Source: Pseudomonas extremorientalis (GTDB taxonomy: Bacteria > Pseudomonadota > Gammaproteobacteria > Pseudomonadales > Pseudomonadaceae). From it: a DNA stretch of 64,000 nucleotides. Within the stretch, counting starts at the first letter, position 1. Each line of letters begins with the position of its first letter. The stretch lies in the NCBI RefSeq assembly GCF_001870465.1, contig NZ_MDGK01000047.1, forward strand, positions 62,001 through 126,000, given 5' to 3'. A model generated the notes under the pieces. The model was not told the DNA's origin, made no database searches, and saw only the letters and a list, made by a program, of their open reading frames with translations. Position numbers and translations under genes: made by a program. Positions 53,215-61,728 of this stretch are shown here, one piece after another.

Positions 53215-53721
53215 ATGTCCTCTTCTTCACACACGGCTGCGGTCCAGTACATTTATGAGCAGCACCACTCCTGGCTGCGCGGGTGGCTCAAAGGGAAGCT
53301 ACATAACGCCTGTGATGCGGCCGATGTGGCGCACGATACGTTCGTGCGCATTCTGGGCGGGCGGCATGCGGCACAGATCGTTGAACCACGTGACTACCTG
53401 GCGACCATCGCCAGAGGCCTGGTGATTGATCGTTACCGTCGAAACGCCATCGAACAGGCCTACAAACAGACCCTGGCCGAACGGCCTGAAGCCATAACCA
53501 TCAGTGAAGAAGACAAAGCCATCATCATCGAGACGTTGGTGGCTGTGGATAAAGCCTTGTCTGCACTCGGCGAGCGAGCGCGGCGGATATTCATGCTGTC
53601 CCAGGTCGAGGGGCTGACTTATCAACAGATTGCCGATCAGCTTCAGGTTTCACTGACCACGGTGAAGAAGCACATGATCCGTGTATTGACTGAATGCTCA
53701 CTGATCATGGCCAGCCTGTAA
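53215..53721 (+). CDS. FecI-family ECF RNA polymerase sigma factor
   Basis: 168 aa from the ATG at 53215 (MSSSSHTAAVQYIYEQHH); the frame reaches a TTG at 53203. Sigma-70 region 2 (ADVAHDTFVRILG) and region 4 (LSQVEGLTYQQIADQLQVSLTTVKKHM) are present. In iron cell-surface signalling it is freed by FecR when the receptor binds its siderophore, and transcribes the receptor gene. The stop shares a base with the FecR start (TAATG). A perfect DnaA 9-mer lies inside at 53544-53552. Confidence 0.93.
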   Translation: MSSSSHTAAVQYIYEQHHSWLRGWLKGKLHNACDAADVAHDTFVRILGGRHAAQIVEPRDYLATIARGLVIDRYRRNAIEQAYKQTLAERPEAITISEEDKAIIIETLVAVDKALSALGERARRIFMLSQVEGLTYQQIADQLQVSLTTVKKHMIRVLTECSLIMASL

Positions 53722-54665
53722 TGGCGGCGCCCGATCGCAAAACCTTTGAGGCTGCTGCCAGTTGGTACGTACAGTTTCAATCCCAGACGCCTACCGCCGA
53801 TGAGCGCCAAGCCTGGCAACAATGGCTCAACGGCGATCCCTCCCATCAGGCCGCATGGAATCAGATGGAACAGTTGCAGCGCAGTCTCGGCGCCCTGCCT
53901 CCGGATTTCACCCGCCGCGCATTGTCGGCCACACAGCAACGTCGCCAGGTACTCAAGTGGATGTTGGTGCTGGGCGGCACCGGGTACCTGGGTTGGAATG
54001 TTCAGCAACACACGCCCCTGGGTAATCTGTGGGCCGATTACCGCACGGTCGTAGGTGAACGCCGGCGTATCGAATTGGCCGACGGCACGCGGATTGACCT
54101 GAATACCGGCACGGCGATTGATGTGCTATTTGATGAGCGCCAGCGTTTGATCCGCTTGCGCGAAGGTGAAGTACTTATTCACACCGGCAAGCTGGGTGTG
54201 CAGACGCCCTTTTATGTCGAAACCCGCCAAGGCCGCGTCCAGGCATTGGGTACTCGGTTTACCGTACGCCAGCTGCAGGACTCAACCCGCGTCGGCGTTC
54301 TGGAGGATCGGGTGAATGTGTCGCCTGGTGACCAGCCCCTCCAGGCCCGGCTGCTCAGTGCCGGCGAAAGCGCAGACTTCGATCGCCAAAAAGTGCAGCC
54401 AAACACCGTTTACCGCACATCCCAGGCCGCCTGGGTCGATGGCCAACTGATCGTATTGGATGCACGCCTCGGTGATGTTATCGAAGAGCTCGCCCGCTAT
54501 CGTCCAGGTGTCCTGCAATGCGACCTGGCCTCGGCACATCTGCGTGTTTCCGGGACCTTTCGCCTGGATTCCACCGACGCAGTGCTGGCCAATTTGCAGG
54601 CCACCCTGCCGATTCAGGTGAAATACTTCACTCGCTATTGGGTTTCGGTGAAGCGAATCGGTTGA
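53721..54665 (+). CDS. FecR-family anti-sigma / transmembrane sensor
   Basis: 314 aa. N-terminal DUF4880 anti-sigma domain (about 8-50: ASWYVQFQSQTPTADERQAW), one transmembrane segment near 80-95 (LKWMLVLGGTGYLGW), then the periplasmic FecR domain (RRIELADGTRIDLNTGTAIDV) and a secretin/TonB-like C-terminal region. It passes the signal from the receptor plug to the sigma factor. Starts directly on the sigma stop codon. Confidence 0.93.
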   Translation: MAAPDRKTFEAAASWYVQFQSQTPTADERQAWQQWLNGDPSHQAAWNQMEQLQRSLGALPPDFTRRALSATQQRRQVLKWMLVLGGTGYLGWNVQQHTPLGNLWADYRTVVGERRRIELADGTRIDLNTGTAIDVLFDERQRLIRLREGEVLIHTGKLGVQTPFYVETRQGRVQALGTRFTVRQLQDSTRVGVLEDRVNVSPGDQPLQARLLSAGESADFDRQKVQPNTVYRTSQAAWVDGQLIVLDARLGDVIEELARYRPGVLQCDLASAHLRVSGTFRLDSTDAVLANLQATLPIQVKYFTRYWVSVKRIG

Positions 54666-54700
54666 TCGAAAAAATATCTGCACGCGGGGTTATCTTTTTT

Positions 54701-54725
54701 TTACCTGACACGGCCCTACAGGTAA
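54701..54725. promoter_or_regulatory. Inverted repeat before the TonB receptor gene
   Basis: TTACCTG (54701-54707) and CAGGTAA (54719-54725) form a perfect 7-bp inverted repeat with an 11-nt spacer, 32 nt before the receptor start in the 91-nt gap after fecR. It may be an operator or part of the sigma-dependent promoter; the spacing fits neither strongly. Confidence 0.4.
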
Positions 54726-54756
54726 TCACGATGCCACCTTCAGGGCTTACTCACCT

Positions 54757-57195
54757 ATGCGCGTTCCCACCAAGCTCCGCCAGCGACTTTCCTACCACGG
54801 TATGACATGCAGCCTGCTGCTCGGCACGGCCACCACTGTCGGTGTGTTGTTATCCACGGGCGCCCTGGCCGCCAGCGCGGTGCAACACTACGTTATTGCG
54901 GCCGGCCCCCTGGATAACGCCTTGAGCCAATTTGCCGCCAAGGCGAATGTGATCCTGTCTTTTTCACCTCAACAAACCACACGTTTAAACACAGCAGGCT
55001 TGGAAGGTGACTACTCCGTGGACCAGGGTTTTGCGCTGCTGCTGCAAAACTCCGGTTTACAGGCGGTAGTCCAGGCGCCTGGCAGTTATGTCCTGCAGGC
55101 CGCTTCCACCGGCGAACTCACCCTCGCGCCCACCACAGTCAGCACTTATCAACAGGGCGGTTTCAATCAGGAGATTGCTGGGGATGTGGGCTACAAGGCG
55201 CAGAACAGCAGGGTCGGTACAAAGACCAGTACGCCGCTGTCGGAAACACCACGTTCGGTATCGGTCGTCACCGGCCAGCGTATCAAGGACCAGAAGTCGC
55301 AAACCCTGACCGAAGTGTTGGGTTACGTGCCCGGTATCTTTGCACCGCCCTTTGCCGCAGGTGATGGGCTGGCGGGCGATCTGTTCTTCATTCGAGGTTT
55401 CAATGCCACGGATTACGGCTACGGCCTGCTGCGAGATGGCCTGCGCGTACAAGGTAATCGGTACGACACTACCAGTGAGCCCTATGGCCTGGAGCGTGTC
55501 GAAATCTTCCGCGGCCCCTCTTCCCTGCTCTACGGTGAAAATGCGCCTGGCGGTCTGGTGAATCTGGTAAGCAAACACCCTACTGCTACGCCACAAGGTG
55601 AAGTGCAGTTGGGTTATGGCTCCAATAATCGGCGTCAGTTGGGTGTGGATATCTCTGGGCCGCTCAATGACAGCGGCAATATCCTCGGCCGGGTTGTGAT
55701 GCTCGGTCGCAAATCCGATACGCAGACCGACCATGTGCCAGACGATCGCCTGTACATTGCGCCATCACTGACCCTGAATTTCGACGACTACAACACCCTC
55801 ACCCTGTTGGCCAATTACCAGAAAGACCACACTAATTTGGAACTCGGCCTACCGGCTGCCGGCACCTTGCTTGCAAACCCCAATGGCAAGCTCTCCAAGC
55901 ACACCATGCTCGGCGACCCGGATTGGAATACGTTCGAACGCGAAACCTGGAGTACCGGTTACGAGTTCAGCCACAGCTTCAACGATGACTGGCAGTTCCG
56001 TCAGAACTCGCGCTACATGCAGTCTCGCATCAACCGCCATGAAACCTGGCCCAGTGCCCTGAATAACCGCGGCTTTGGCACTCAACTGAACATGACCGCC
56101 TATGACCGCTACAACAAGTCGATGGTCTATTCGCTGGATAACCAGTTGGAAGGCAAATTCCAGGTCGGTGGCCTGGAAAACACGGTGCTGTTTGGCGCCA
56201 GTTATGACCGCACCTCGTTCAATCAGGATTGGGACGCGGGGTTTGCCGGCACTATCAATGTGTATAACCCGGTGTACCTGCGTGACCCGTTGACGCCGGT
56301 GGCGGTGCAAAACACCCTGCTCGAGCAGCAGATGAAAGGCGTTTATGCACAGATCCAGAGCAAATACGATCACTGGCTGTTCCTGCTCGGCGGCCGTCAG
56401 GACTGGGTCGACAGCGATTTCCGTGACAAGGTGAACAAGGCTGGCAATACCGGGTCCGAAGACCGCAAGTTCACCTATCAGGGCGGGGTGATGTACCAGT
56501 TCGACAACGGCCTGACGCCGTATGTCAGCTACTCCACTGCCTTTGTCCCCGTGCAGCAGATCTCCAACGCCGGCTCGCCCTTGAAACCGATCACCAGCAG
56601 CCAGTACGAAGTGGGCGTGAAGTACGAGCCGATCGGCTGGGATACGGCAATGACGGTGTCGGTGTATGACTTGCGCAAGGAAGACGACACTTACCTTGAC
56701 GCCACCACCAATAGCTATCGCCAGGTAGGCGAAAGCCGGGCCAAGGGCGCTGAGGTAGAGGTCAACAGCAATCTCACGCCTAACCTGAATGTCACCGCAG
56801 CCTATACCTACACTGACGCGAGAATTACCAAGGATTCGGCGACGTCGTTGGTCGAGGGCCACCAGATGACCGGGGTTCCGCGTAACCAGGCCTCAGTGTG
56901 GGGCAAGTACCGCTTCTTCGATGGCCAACTCAAGGGCTTGTCCCTGGGCGGTGGCGTGCGTTATTTCGACAGTACCTTTTCCTACACCGCACCCACGCTG
57001 TATGGAAAGTTGGATGCAGGAAGCGTCACCTTGGTGGACGCAGCCGTTGGCTATCAGATCGACAAACACTGGTCTGTAGATGTGAACGCCAAGAACCTGT
57101 TCGACAAGGAATATGTATCTGGTTGCAACGATGCGGGCCGCTGCTATTGGGGTGACAGCCGTACCCTGCTCGGTACGGTGTCTTACAATTGGTAG
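54757..57195 (+). CDS. TonB-dependent siderophore receptor with signalling domain
   Basis: 812 aa. Signal peptide about 1-38, N-terminal STN signalling domain about 45-115 (FDIAAGPL-like YVIAAGPLDNALSQFAAKANV), plug domain about 160-275 (TPLSETPRSVSVVTGQ, DLFFIRGF, RVEIFRGPSSLLYGENAPGGLVNLVSK), then a 22-strand barrel ending in the aromatic YNW. Motifs are those of hydroxamate-type ferrisiderophore receptors such as FhuA/FoxA, but the ligand is not certain. The STN domain and the adjacent FecI/FecR genes make this a transducer. No siderophore synthesis genes are in the window, so it probably imports a foreign siderophore. Confidence 0.93.
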   Translation: MRVPTKLRQRLSYHGMTCSLLLGTATTVGVLLSTGALAASAVQHYVIAAGPLDNALSQFAAKANVILSFSPQQTTRLNTAGLEGDYSVDQGFALLLQNSGLQAVVQAPGSYVLQAASTGELTLAPTTVSTYQQGGFNQEIAGDVGYKAQNSRVGTKTSTPLSETPRSVSVVTGQRIKDQKSQTLTEVLGYVPGIFAPPFAAGDGLAGDLFFIRGFNATDYGYGLLRDGLRVQGNRYDTTSEPYGLERVEIFRGPSSLLYGENAPGGLVNLVSKHPTATPQGEVQLGYGSNNRRQLGVDISGPLNDSGNILGRVVMLGRKSDTQTDHVPDDRLYIAPSLTLNFDDYNTLTLLANYQKDHTNLELGLPAAGTLLANPNGKLSKHTMLGDPDWNTFERETWSTGYEFSHSFNDDWQFRQNSRYMQSRINRHETWPSALNNRGFGTQLNMTAYDRYNKSMVYSLDNQLEGKFQVGGLENTVLFGASYDRTSFNQDWDAGFAGTINVYNPVYLRDPLTPVAVQNTLLEQQMKGVYAQIQSKYDHWLFLLGGRQDWVDSDFRDKVNKAGNTGSEDRKFTYQGGVMYQFDNGLTPYVSYSTAFVPVQQISNAGSPLKPITSSQYEVGVKYEPIGWDTAMTVSVYDLRKEDDTYLDATTNSYRQVGESRAKGAEVEVNSNLTPNLNVTAAYTYTDARITKDSATSLVEGHQMTGVPRNQASVWGKYRFFDGQLKGLSLGGGVRYFDSTFSYTAPTLYGKLDAGSVTLVDAAVGYQIDKHWSVDVNAKNLFDKEYVSGCNDAGRCYWGDSRTLLGTVSYNW

Positions 57196-57214
57196 GGCGC
57201 TGTGGATAACTCGG

Positions 57215-58585
57215 TTATTTACCGATGCAGAAGCTGGAAAAGATCCGCCCCAACAAATCATCGGAGCTGAACGCGCCGGTGATTTCGCCTAACAGCTGCT
57301 GCGCCTGACGCAGATCTTCCGCCAGCAGCTCCCCGGCGCCCGCCAGGGTCAACTGCGCCCGACCGTGCTCCAACGCTGCGCTCGCATGGCGCAACGCCTC
57401 CAGATGCCGACGGCGCGCACTGAAGCTGCTTTCCGAGGTCTGCTCGTAGCCCATACAGGCTTTGAGGTGCTCGCGCAGCAGTTCCAGGCCTTCACCGGCC
57501 GACTTCGCGCTCAGGCTGATCGTGACGTGGCCATCCGCGCTGGTTTCCAGCGCAATGGCCTCTCCCGTCAAGTCAGCCTTGTTGCGAATCAAGGTGACCT
57601 TGGCCGGGTCCGGCCGGTGCTCGAGGAATTCCGGCCACAGGGCGAAAGGATCCACAGCCTCGGGCGCCGTTGCGTCCACCACCAACAGCACCCGATCCGC
57701 TTCGCCGATGGCTTTGAGCGCGCGTTCCACACCGATCTTTTCCACCTGGTCGTCGGTGTCGCGCAAACCGGCGGTGTCTACAACGTGCAACGGCATGCCG
57801 TCGATGTGGATATGTTCGCGCAGGATGTCCCGTGTGGTGCCGGCAATCTCAGTGACGATGGCGGCTTCACGCCCCGCCAGAGCATTGAGCAAGCTGGATT
57901 TTCCCGCATTGGGCCGCCCCGCGATCACAACGGTCATGCCGTCTCGCAGCAAGGCCCCCTGCCCGGCTTCACGCAGCACTGTGGATAACTCATCGCGAAC
58001 TTTATCCAGCATCGCCAGTACGTGGCCATCGGCGAGAAAGTCGATTTCTTCTTCTGGAAAATCAATCGCCGCCTCGACGTAGATACGCAGGCTGATCAAC
58101 TGCTCGGTCAAGTTATGCACACGCAGGGAGAACGCCCCCTGCAGGGAGCGCAATGCATTACGTGCCGCTTGTGCAGAACTGGCTTCAATCAGGTCGGCAA
58201 TTGCTTCGGCCTGGGCCAGATCCAGCTTGTCATTCAAAAATGCCCGCTCGCTGAATTCCCCTGGACGTGCCAGGCGGCAGCCCAATTGCAGGCAGCGTTG
58301 CAGCAACATATCCAACACAACCGGACCGCCGTGTCCCTGCAACTCCAGGACGTCTTCCCCGGTGAATGAATTCGGCCCAGGGAAATAAAGCGCCAACCCC
58401 TCGTCCAGCACGTTGCCGTCAGCATCCAGGAACGGGCCGTAATGCGCATAACGCGCCTTCAACTCACGGCCACTCATGGCTTTGGCTGCCACACTCGCAA
58501 GCGGCCCCGAAATTCTAACGATGCCGACACCGCCGCGACCTTGAGCGGTAGCGACAGCAGCGATGGTTTCACGAGGAGCGCTCAT
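57215..58585 (-). CDS. mnmE: tRNA modification GTPase MnmE
   Basis: 456 aa from the ATG at 58585 (MSAPRETIAAVATAQGRGG). Folate-binding N-terminal domain, GTPase domain with GRPNAGKSSLLN and the DTAGLRD G3 motif, and the C-terminal CIGK with the catalytic Cys. Works with MnmG on tRNA wobble uridines. A perfect DnaA 9-mer lies inside at 57980-57988. Separated from yidC by a terminator, so it has its own promoter there. Confidence 0.97.
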   Translation of the reverse strand: MSAPRETIAAVATAQGRGGVGIVRISGPLASVAAKAMSGRELKARYAHYGPFLDADGNVLDEGLALYFPGPNSFTGEDVLELQGHGGPVVLDMLLQRCLQLGCRLARPGEFSERAFLNDKLDLAQAEAIADLIEASSAQAARNALRSLQGAFSLRVHNLTEQLISLRIYVEAAIDFPEEEIDFLADGHVLAMLDKVRDELSTVLREAGQGALLRDGMTVVIAGRPNAGKSSLLNALAGREAAIVTEIAGTTRDILREHIHIDGMPLHVVDTAGLRDTDDQVEKIGVERALKAIGEADRVLLVVDATAPEAVDPFALWPEFLEHRPDPAKVTLIRNKADLTGEAIALETSADGHVTISLSAKSAGEGLELLREHLKACMGYEQTSESSFSARRRHLEALRHASAALEHGRAQLTLAGAGELLAEDLRQAQQLLGEITGAFSSDDLLGRIFSSFCIGK

Positions 58586-58620
58586 CAACAGGTTCCAGAC
58601 CAAAAGTGACAGAAAGCAAA

Positions 58621-58639
58621 ACGCCCCACTAGGGGGCGT
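58621..58639 (-). terminator. Terminator between yidC and mnmE
   Basis: ACGCCCC and GGGGCGT form a stem with a short loop, followed on the minus strand by TTTTGC. It lies 26 nt after the yidC stop and ends the rpmH-rnpA-yidD-yidC transcript. Confidence 0.8.
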
Positions 58640-58664
58640 CTTGAGTGGTTATCCACAGAGTAAG

Positions 58665-60347
58665 TTACGCAGAGGCTTTTGCGGTAGCCGCTTCGATCTT
58701 GCGTGTGATGTACCACTGTTGGGAGATAGACAACACGTTGTTGACCACCCAGTACAGCACCAGACCAGCTGGGAACCACAGGAAGAAGAAGGTGAAGATG
58801 ATCGGCATCATTTTCATCACCTTGGCCTGCATCGGATCCGGCGGAGTCGGGTTCAGGCGCTGCTGGATGAACATGGTCGCGCCCATGATGATCGGCAGGA
58901 TAAAGAACGGGTCTTTGATCGACAGGTCGGTTATCCACAGGATGAACGGCGCCTGGCGCATCTCCACGCTTTCCAGGAGCACCCAGTACAGCGACAGGAA
59001 CACCGGCATCTGCACCAGAATCGGCAAGCATCCACCCAGCGGGTTGATCTTCTCTTTCTTGTACAGCTCCATCATGGCCTGCGACATTTTCTGCCGGTCA
59101 TCGCCATGTTGTTCTTTCAGCGCCGCCAGTTTCGGAGCCACCGCACGCATGCGCGCCATCGACTTGTAGCTGGCTGCCGACAGCGGGAAGAAAATCCCCT
59201 TGATCAGCATGGTCAGGAAGATGATCGAGAAGCCCCAGTTACCCACAATGCTGTGGATATGTTGCAGCAACCAGAAAATCGGCTGGGCGATGAACCACAG
59301 GAAGCCGTAATCCACAGTCAGCTCAAGACCTGGGGACAACTCTTTCAGCACAGCCTGGCTTTTCGGGCCGGCGTACAGGATAGCGCTGGTTTCAGCCTTG
59401 GCGCCGGGTGCGACGGTCAACGCCGGGCCAGTGAAGCCAATGATGTAGTTACCCTGGCTGTCCTTGCGGGTTTGAACGAGGTTGGCCTCACCCTTGTTCG
59501 GGATCCAGGCGGTCACGAAGTAGTGCTGCAGCCAGGCAACCCAGCCGCCTTGCACGGTTTCCTTCAGCGAGCCCTTGTCGATATCTTTCATCGACACTTT
59601 TTTGTACGGTTCGCTACTTGTCCACAGGGCGGCGCCCAGGTAAGTCGCGGTGCCGGTGGCAGTGCTGGAAGAAGGATCGGAGCTGGCGTCACGCTTGAGC
59701 TGGGCAAACAGGTTGCCGCTCCATGGTTTGTCGCTTTCGTTGTCGATCAGGTAAGTGACCTTCAAGTCGTACAAACCACGGGTGAAGCTGAAGCGCTTGA
59801 TGTAGTTGACGCCGTCGAGGCTGAATTTCAGGTCGACGTTCAACTGGTTCTGGCCATCAGCCAGTTGATAAGTCTTCTGCTCGGTCGAGTAAATCGGACG
59901 ACCGGTAGCACGTGCATCCGGACCATTGGTGCCGGTCAGGCCGCTTTGCGCCAGATAAGTACGCTCACCACCGTTATCGAACAGTTGGAACGGAACATCC
60001 GGATGGTCTTGACGACGTGGATACAGCGGCAGTTTCAACTGCGCGATATCACCACCTTGTGGGTCGATAGCCAGGTCGAGCACATCCGTTTTGACGTGGA
60101 TGAGATCTTTGTTGGTGACCACTGGCGTTTCTAAAGGGGCGCTTGTCTCGCCATTCGCGCTGGGAACATCGGCACTCGCGGACGCATTGTTACCCAGCGG
60201 GGTGTCCGGAATAGCCGGCGCAGCCTGGTTGGTAGCAACATTCTGAGTCGGCAGGGCAGCCTGGCCATAGTCCTGGTTCCACTGAAGAACCATGACGTAG
60301 GACACGATTGCCAGGGCGACGATCAGGATCGTGCGTTTAATATCCAT
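58665..60347 (-). CDS. yidC: Membrane protein insertase YidC
   Basis: 560 aa. N-terminal transmembrane helix, a large periplasmic beta-supersandwich (about 60-340), then five membrane helices of the conserved Oxa1 core with the catalytic-groove Arg in SAASYKSMARMRAV and the coiled C1 loop. It inserts and folds inner-membrane proteins alone or with SecYEG. Two nt after yidD. A perfect DnaA 9-mer is at 58931-58939. Confidence 0.97.
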   Translation of the reverse strand: MDIKRTILIVALAIVSYVMVLQWNQDYGQAALPTQNVATNQAAPAIPDTPLGNNASASADVPSANGETSAPLETPVVTNKDLIHVKTDVLDLAIDPQGGDIAQLKLPLYPRRQDHPDVPFQLFDNGGERTYLAQSGLTGTNGPDARATGRPIYSTEQKTYQLADGQNQLNVDLKFSLDGVNYIKRFSFTRGLYDLKVTYLIDNESDKPWSGNLFAQLKRDASSDPSSSTATGTATYLGAALWTSSEPYKKVSMKDIDKGSLKETVQGGWVAWLQHYFVTAWIPNKGEANLVQTRKDSQGNYIIGFTGPALTVAPGAKAETSAILYAGPKSQAVLKELSPGLELTVDYGFLWFIAQPIFWLLQHIHSIVGNWGFSIIFLTMLIKGIFFPLSAASYKSMARMRAVAPKLAALKEQHGDDRQKMSQAMMELYKKEKINPLGGCLPILVQMPVFLSLYWVLLESVEMRQAPFILWITDLSIKDPFFILPIIMGATMFIQQRLNPTPPDPMQAKVMKMMPIIFTFFFLWFPAGLVLYWVVNNVLSISQQWYITRKIEAATAKASA

Positions 60348-60349
60348 GA

Positions 60350-60595
60350 TTACTCGGCCATCGAAGAAGAACGGGAGGTAGGGATAGGTGGAACCGGGTC
60401 ATAACCACCGGGATTCCACGGATGACAGCGACCTAAACGACGAAAGGTCAGCCAGCCACCGCGCAGAAGACCATGGTTTTCTATGGCCTCTAACGCGTAG
60501 CAGGAACAACTGGGGTAGAAACGACAGTGGTTGGCCATCAGAGGACTAATGGCATAGCGATAAAACTGGATCGGAACGAGGGCCAGTTTACGCAT
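60350..60595 (-). CDS. yidD: Membrane protein insertion efficiency factor YidD
   Basis: 81 aa from the ATG at 60595 (a TTG one codon earlier is in frame). YidD (DUF37/haemolytic) family: amphipathic N-terminus IQFYRYAISPL then the cysteine-rich CRFYPSCSCYALEAI and RRLGRCHPWNPGGYDPVP. Aids YidC-dependent insertion. It overlaps the rnpA 3' end by 8 nt. Confidence 0.95.
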   Translation of the reverse strand: MRKLALVPIQFYRYAISPLMANHCRFYPSCSCYALEAIENHGLLRGGWLTFRRLGRCHPWNPGGYDPVPPIPTSRSSSMAE

Positions 60596-60995
60596 CAAGG
60601 CTGTCTACCCCTACAGTTTCGGTGCTGACTGCTGGTGCTGGCTTGTGGGTACGCGCCAAACGTTTCCAGAGCTTGCCGAAATGCTGAATCAATTCGGGGT
60701 TTTCTACATCCCCCAAGCCTTTGCGCGCGACGATAACAATATCCCAACCAACCAGAGTGTCCTGGTGGAGGCGAAACGATTCGCGCATCAGACGCTTGAG
60801 GCGATTGCGCTCAACGGAGAGCTTTACGCTCTTCTTGCCGATCACCAACCCGAGTCGGGGGTGATCCAGATCGTTGTTACGCGCAAGGAGCAGGAGATTT
60901 TTCCCCGGAACCTTGCCGGTGGGGGAGTCAAAGACTGCCTTGAAATGCCGGGGGGTTAGCAGACGCTTTTCCCGACTGAAGTCCTGACTCACCAC
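60588..60995 (-). CDS. rnpA: Ribonuclease P protein component
   Basis: 135 aa starting at one of two consecutive GTG codons (60995 or 60992), chosen because VVSQDFSREKRLLTPRHF matches the family N-terminus; a longer frame to 61088 runs into rpmH and is rejected. The RNR motif (SVERNRLKRLMRESFR) binds RNase P RNA. Processes tRNA 5' ends. Lies 13 nt after rpmH. Confidence 0.95.
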   Translation of the reverse strand: MVSQDFSREKRLLTPRHFKAVFDSPTGKVPGKNLLLLARNNDLDHPRLGLVIGKKSVKLSVERNRLKRLMRESFRLHQDTLVGWDIVIVARKGLGDVENPELIQHFGKLWKRLARTHKPAPAVSTETVGVDSLDA

Positions 60996-61008
60996 CAGTA
61001 CCGGATTA

Positions 61009-61143
61009 TCAAACTGCCAGACGCGCACGACCTTTGGCGCGACGACGCGACAGGACAGCACGGCCGTTCTTGGTAGCCATGCGAGCACGGAAGCCGTGGG
61101 TGCGGGCGCGTTTGATGGTGCTTGGTTGGAAAGTACGTTTCAT
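61009..61143 (-). CDS. rpmH: 50S ribosomal protein L34
   Basis: 44 aa, read directly from the sequence: begins MKRTFQPSTIKRARTHGF and ends GRARLAV, the universal L34 sequence. Very basic, part of the large ribosomal subunit. First gene of the rpmH-rnpA-yidD-yidC transcript running away from oriC. Confidence 0.97.
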   Translation of the reverse strand: MKRTFQPSTIKRARTHGFRARMATKNGRAVLSRRRAKGRARLAV

Positions 61144-61199
61144 GGCGTTGTTACCTGGTTCGTCCACAACGGGCCGGAATGGCCCCCGTTTTAAGAGAC

Positions 61200-61728
61200 C
61201 GGCGATTCTAGTGAAAGCAAGCCTCTAGGTCAATTTCCAACCAGCTTTTCCTTTAATTAGATCTCCACAGGCCATTGGCTCTTTTCTGTTCGCTTGGCTT
61301 CCAGTGCTCATGGGATAGATATAAAAATAAAGAAGGAAGTTATTTAAAGCTTTTCTGTAAAGCTTATAAAAGCTAGACACGCATTCAGCTGTGGATAACT
61401 GCCTTTAGGCCATATTCCACGTGATGTACAGAGAATGACAACACGGGGGAGAAACGGTGCTCTGCCTGTGCTGCGCTGTCGGATAAGCTGTGTGTGGAAT
61501 GGGCTGTTATCCACAGGCTGGTTACCCACAGACTTTCGCCCCCACTTGTGCAACGATCTCAGGGCCGCTTATCCACAGAGCTTATGCACAGACCATTGGT
61601 CGCCTTTATTGCTGTTAAGACGTTGATTTTGGCTGGCCTGTGATCAAGCTACATGTGGATAAGTGGACGGCTCGCCGCTACAATGGCGGCTGTTTTTGCC
61701 TCACCGGCTTTCAACTTAGGGGATATCC
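61200..61728. other. oriC: Chromosomal replication origin oriC (rpmH-dnaA intergenic)
   Basis: The 585-nt gap has a strongly AT-rich block (61316-61376), the likely unwinding element, next to four perfect DnaA boxes at 61390-61398, 61507-61515, 61569-61577 and 61654-61662 plus near-matches at 61522-61530 (TTACCCACA) and 61582-61590 (TTATGCACA). It is between rpmH and dnaA, the proven location in Pseudomonas. Nothing else gene-like was seen. Confidence 0.93.

Noticed and set aside
60996..61088. N-terminal extension of rnpA to 61088
   Set aside because: It would overlap rpmH and add 31 residues not found in the family; the GTG at 60995 fits.
61034..61228. A 64-aa open frame opposite rpmH
   Set aside because: It is antisense to L34, which is certain.
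61413..61428. A parS-like sequence in oriC (TATTCCACGTGATGTA)
   Set aside because: Only 11 of 16 positions match and one arm is lost, unlike the 15/16 site in folE2.
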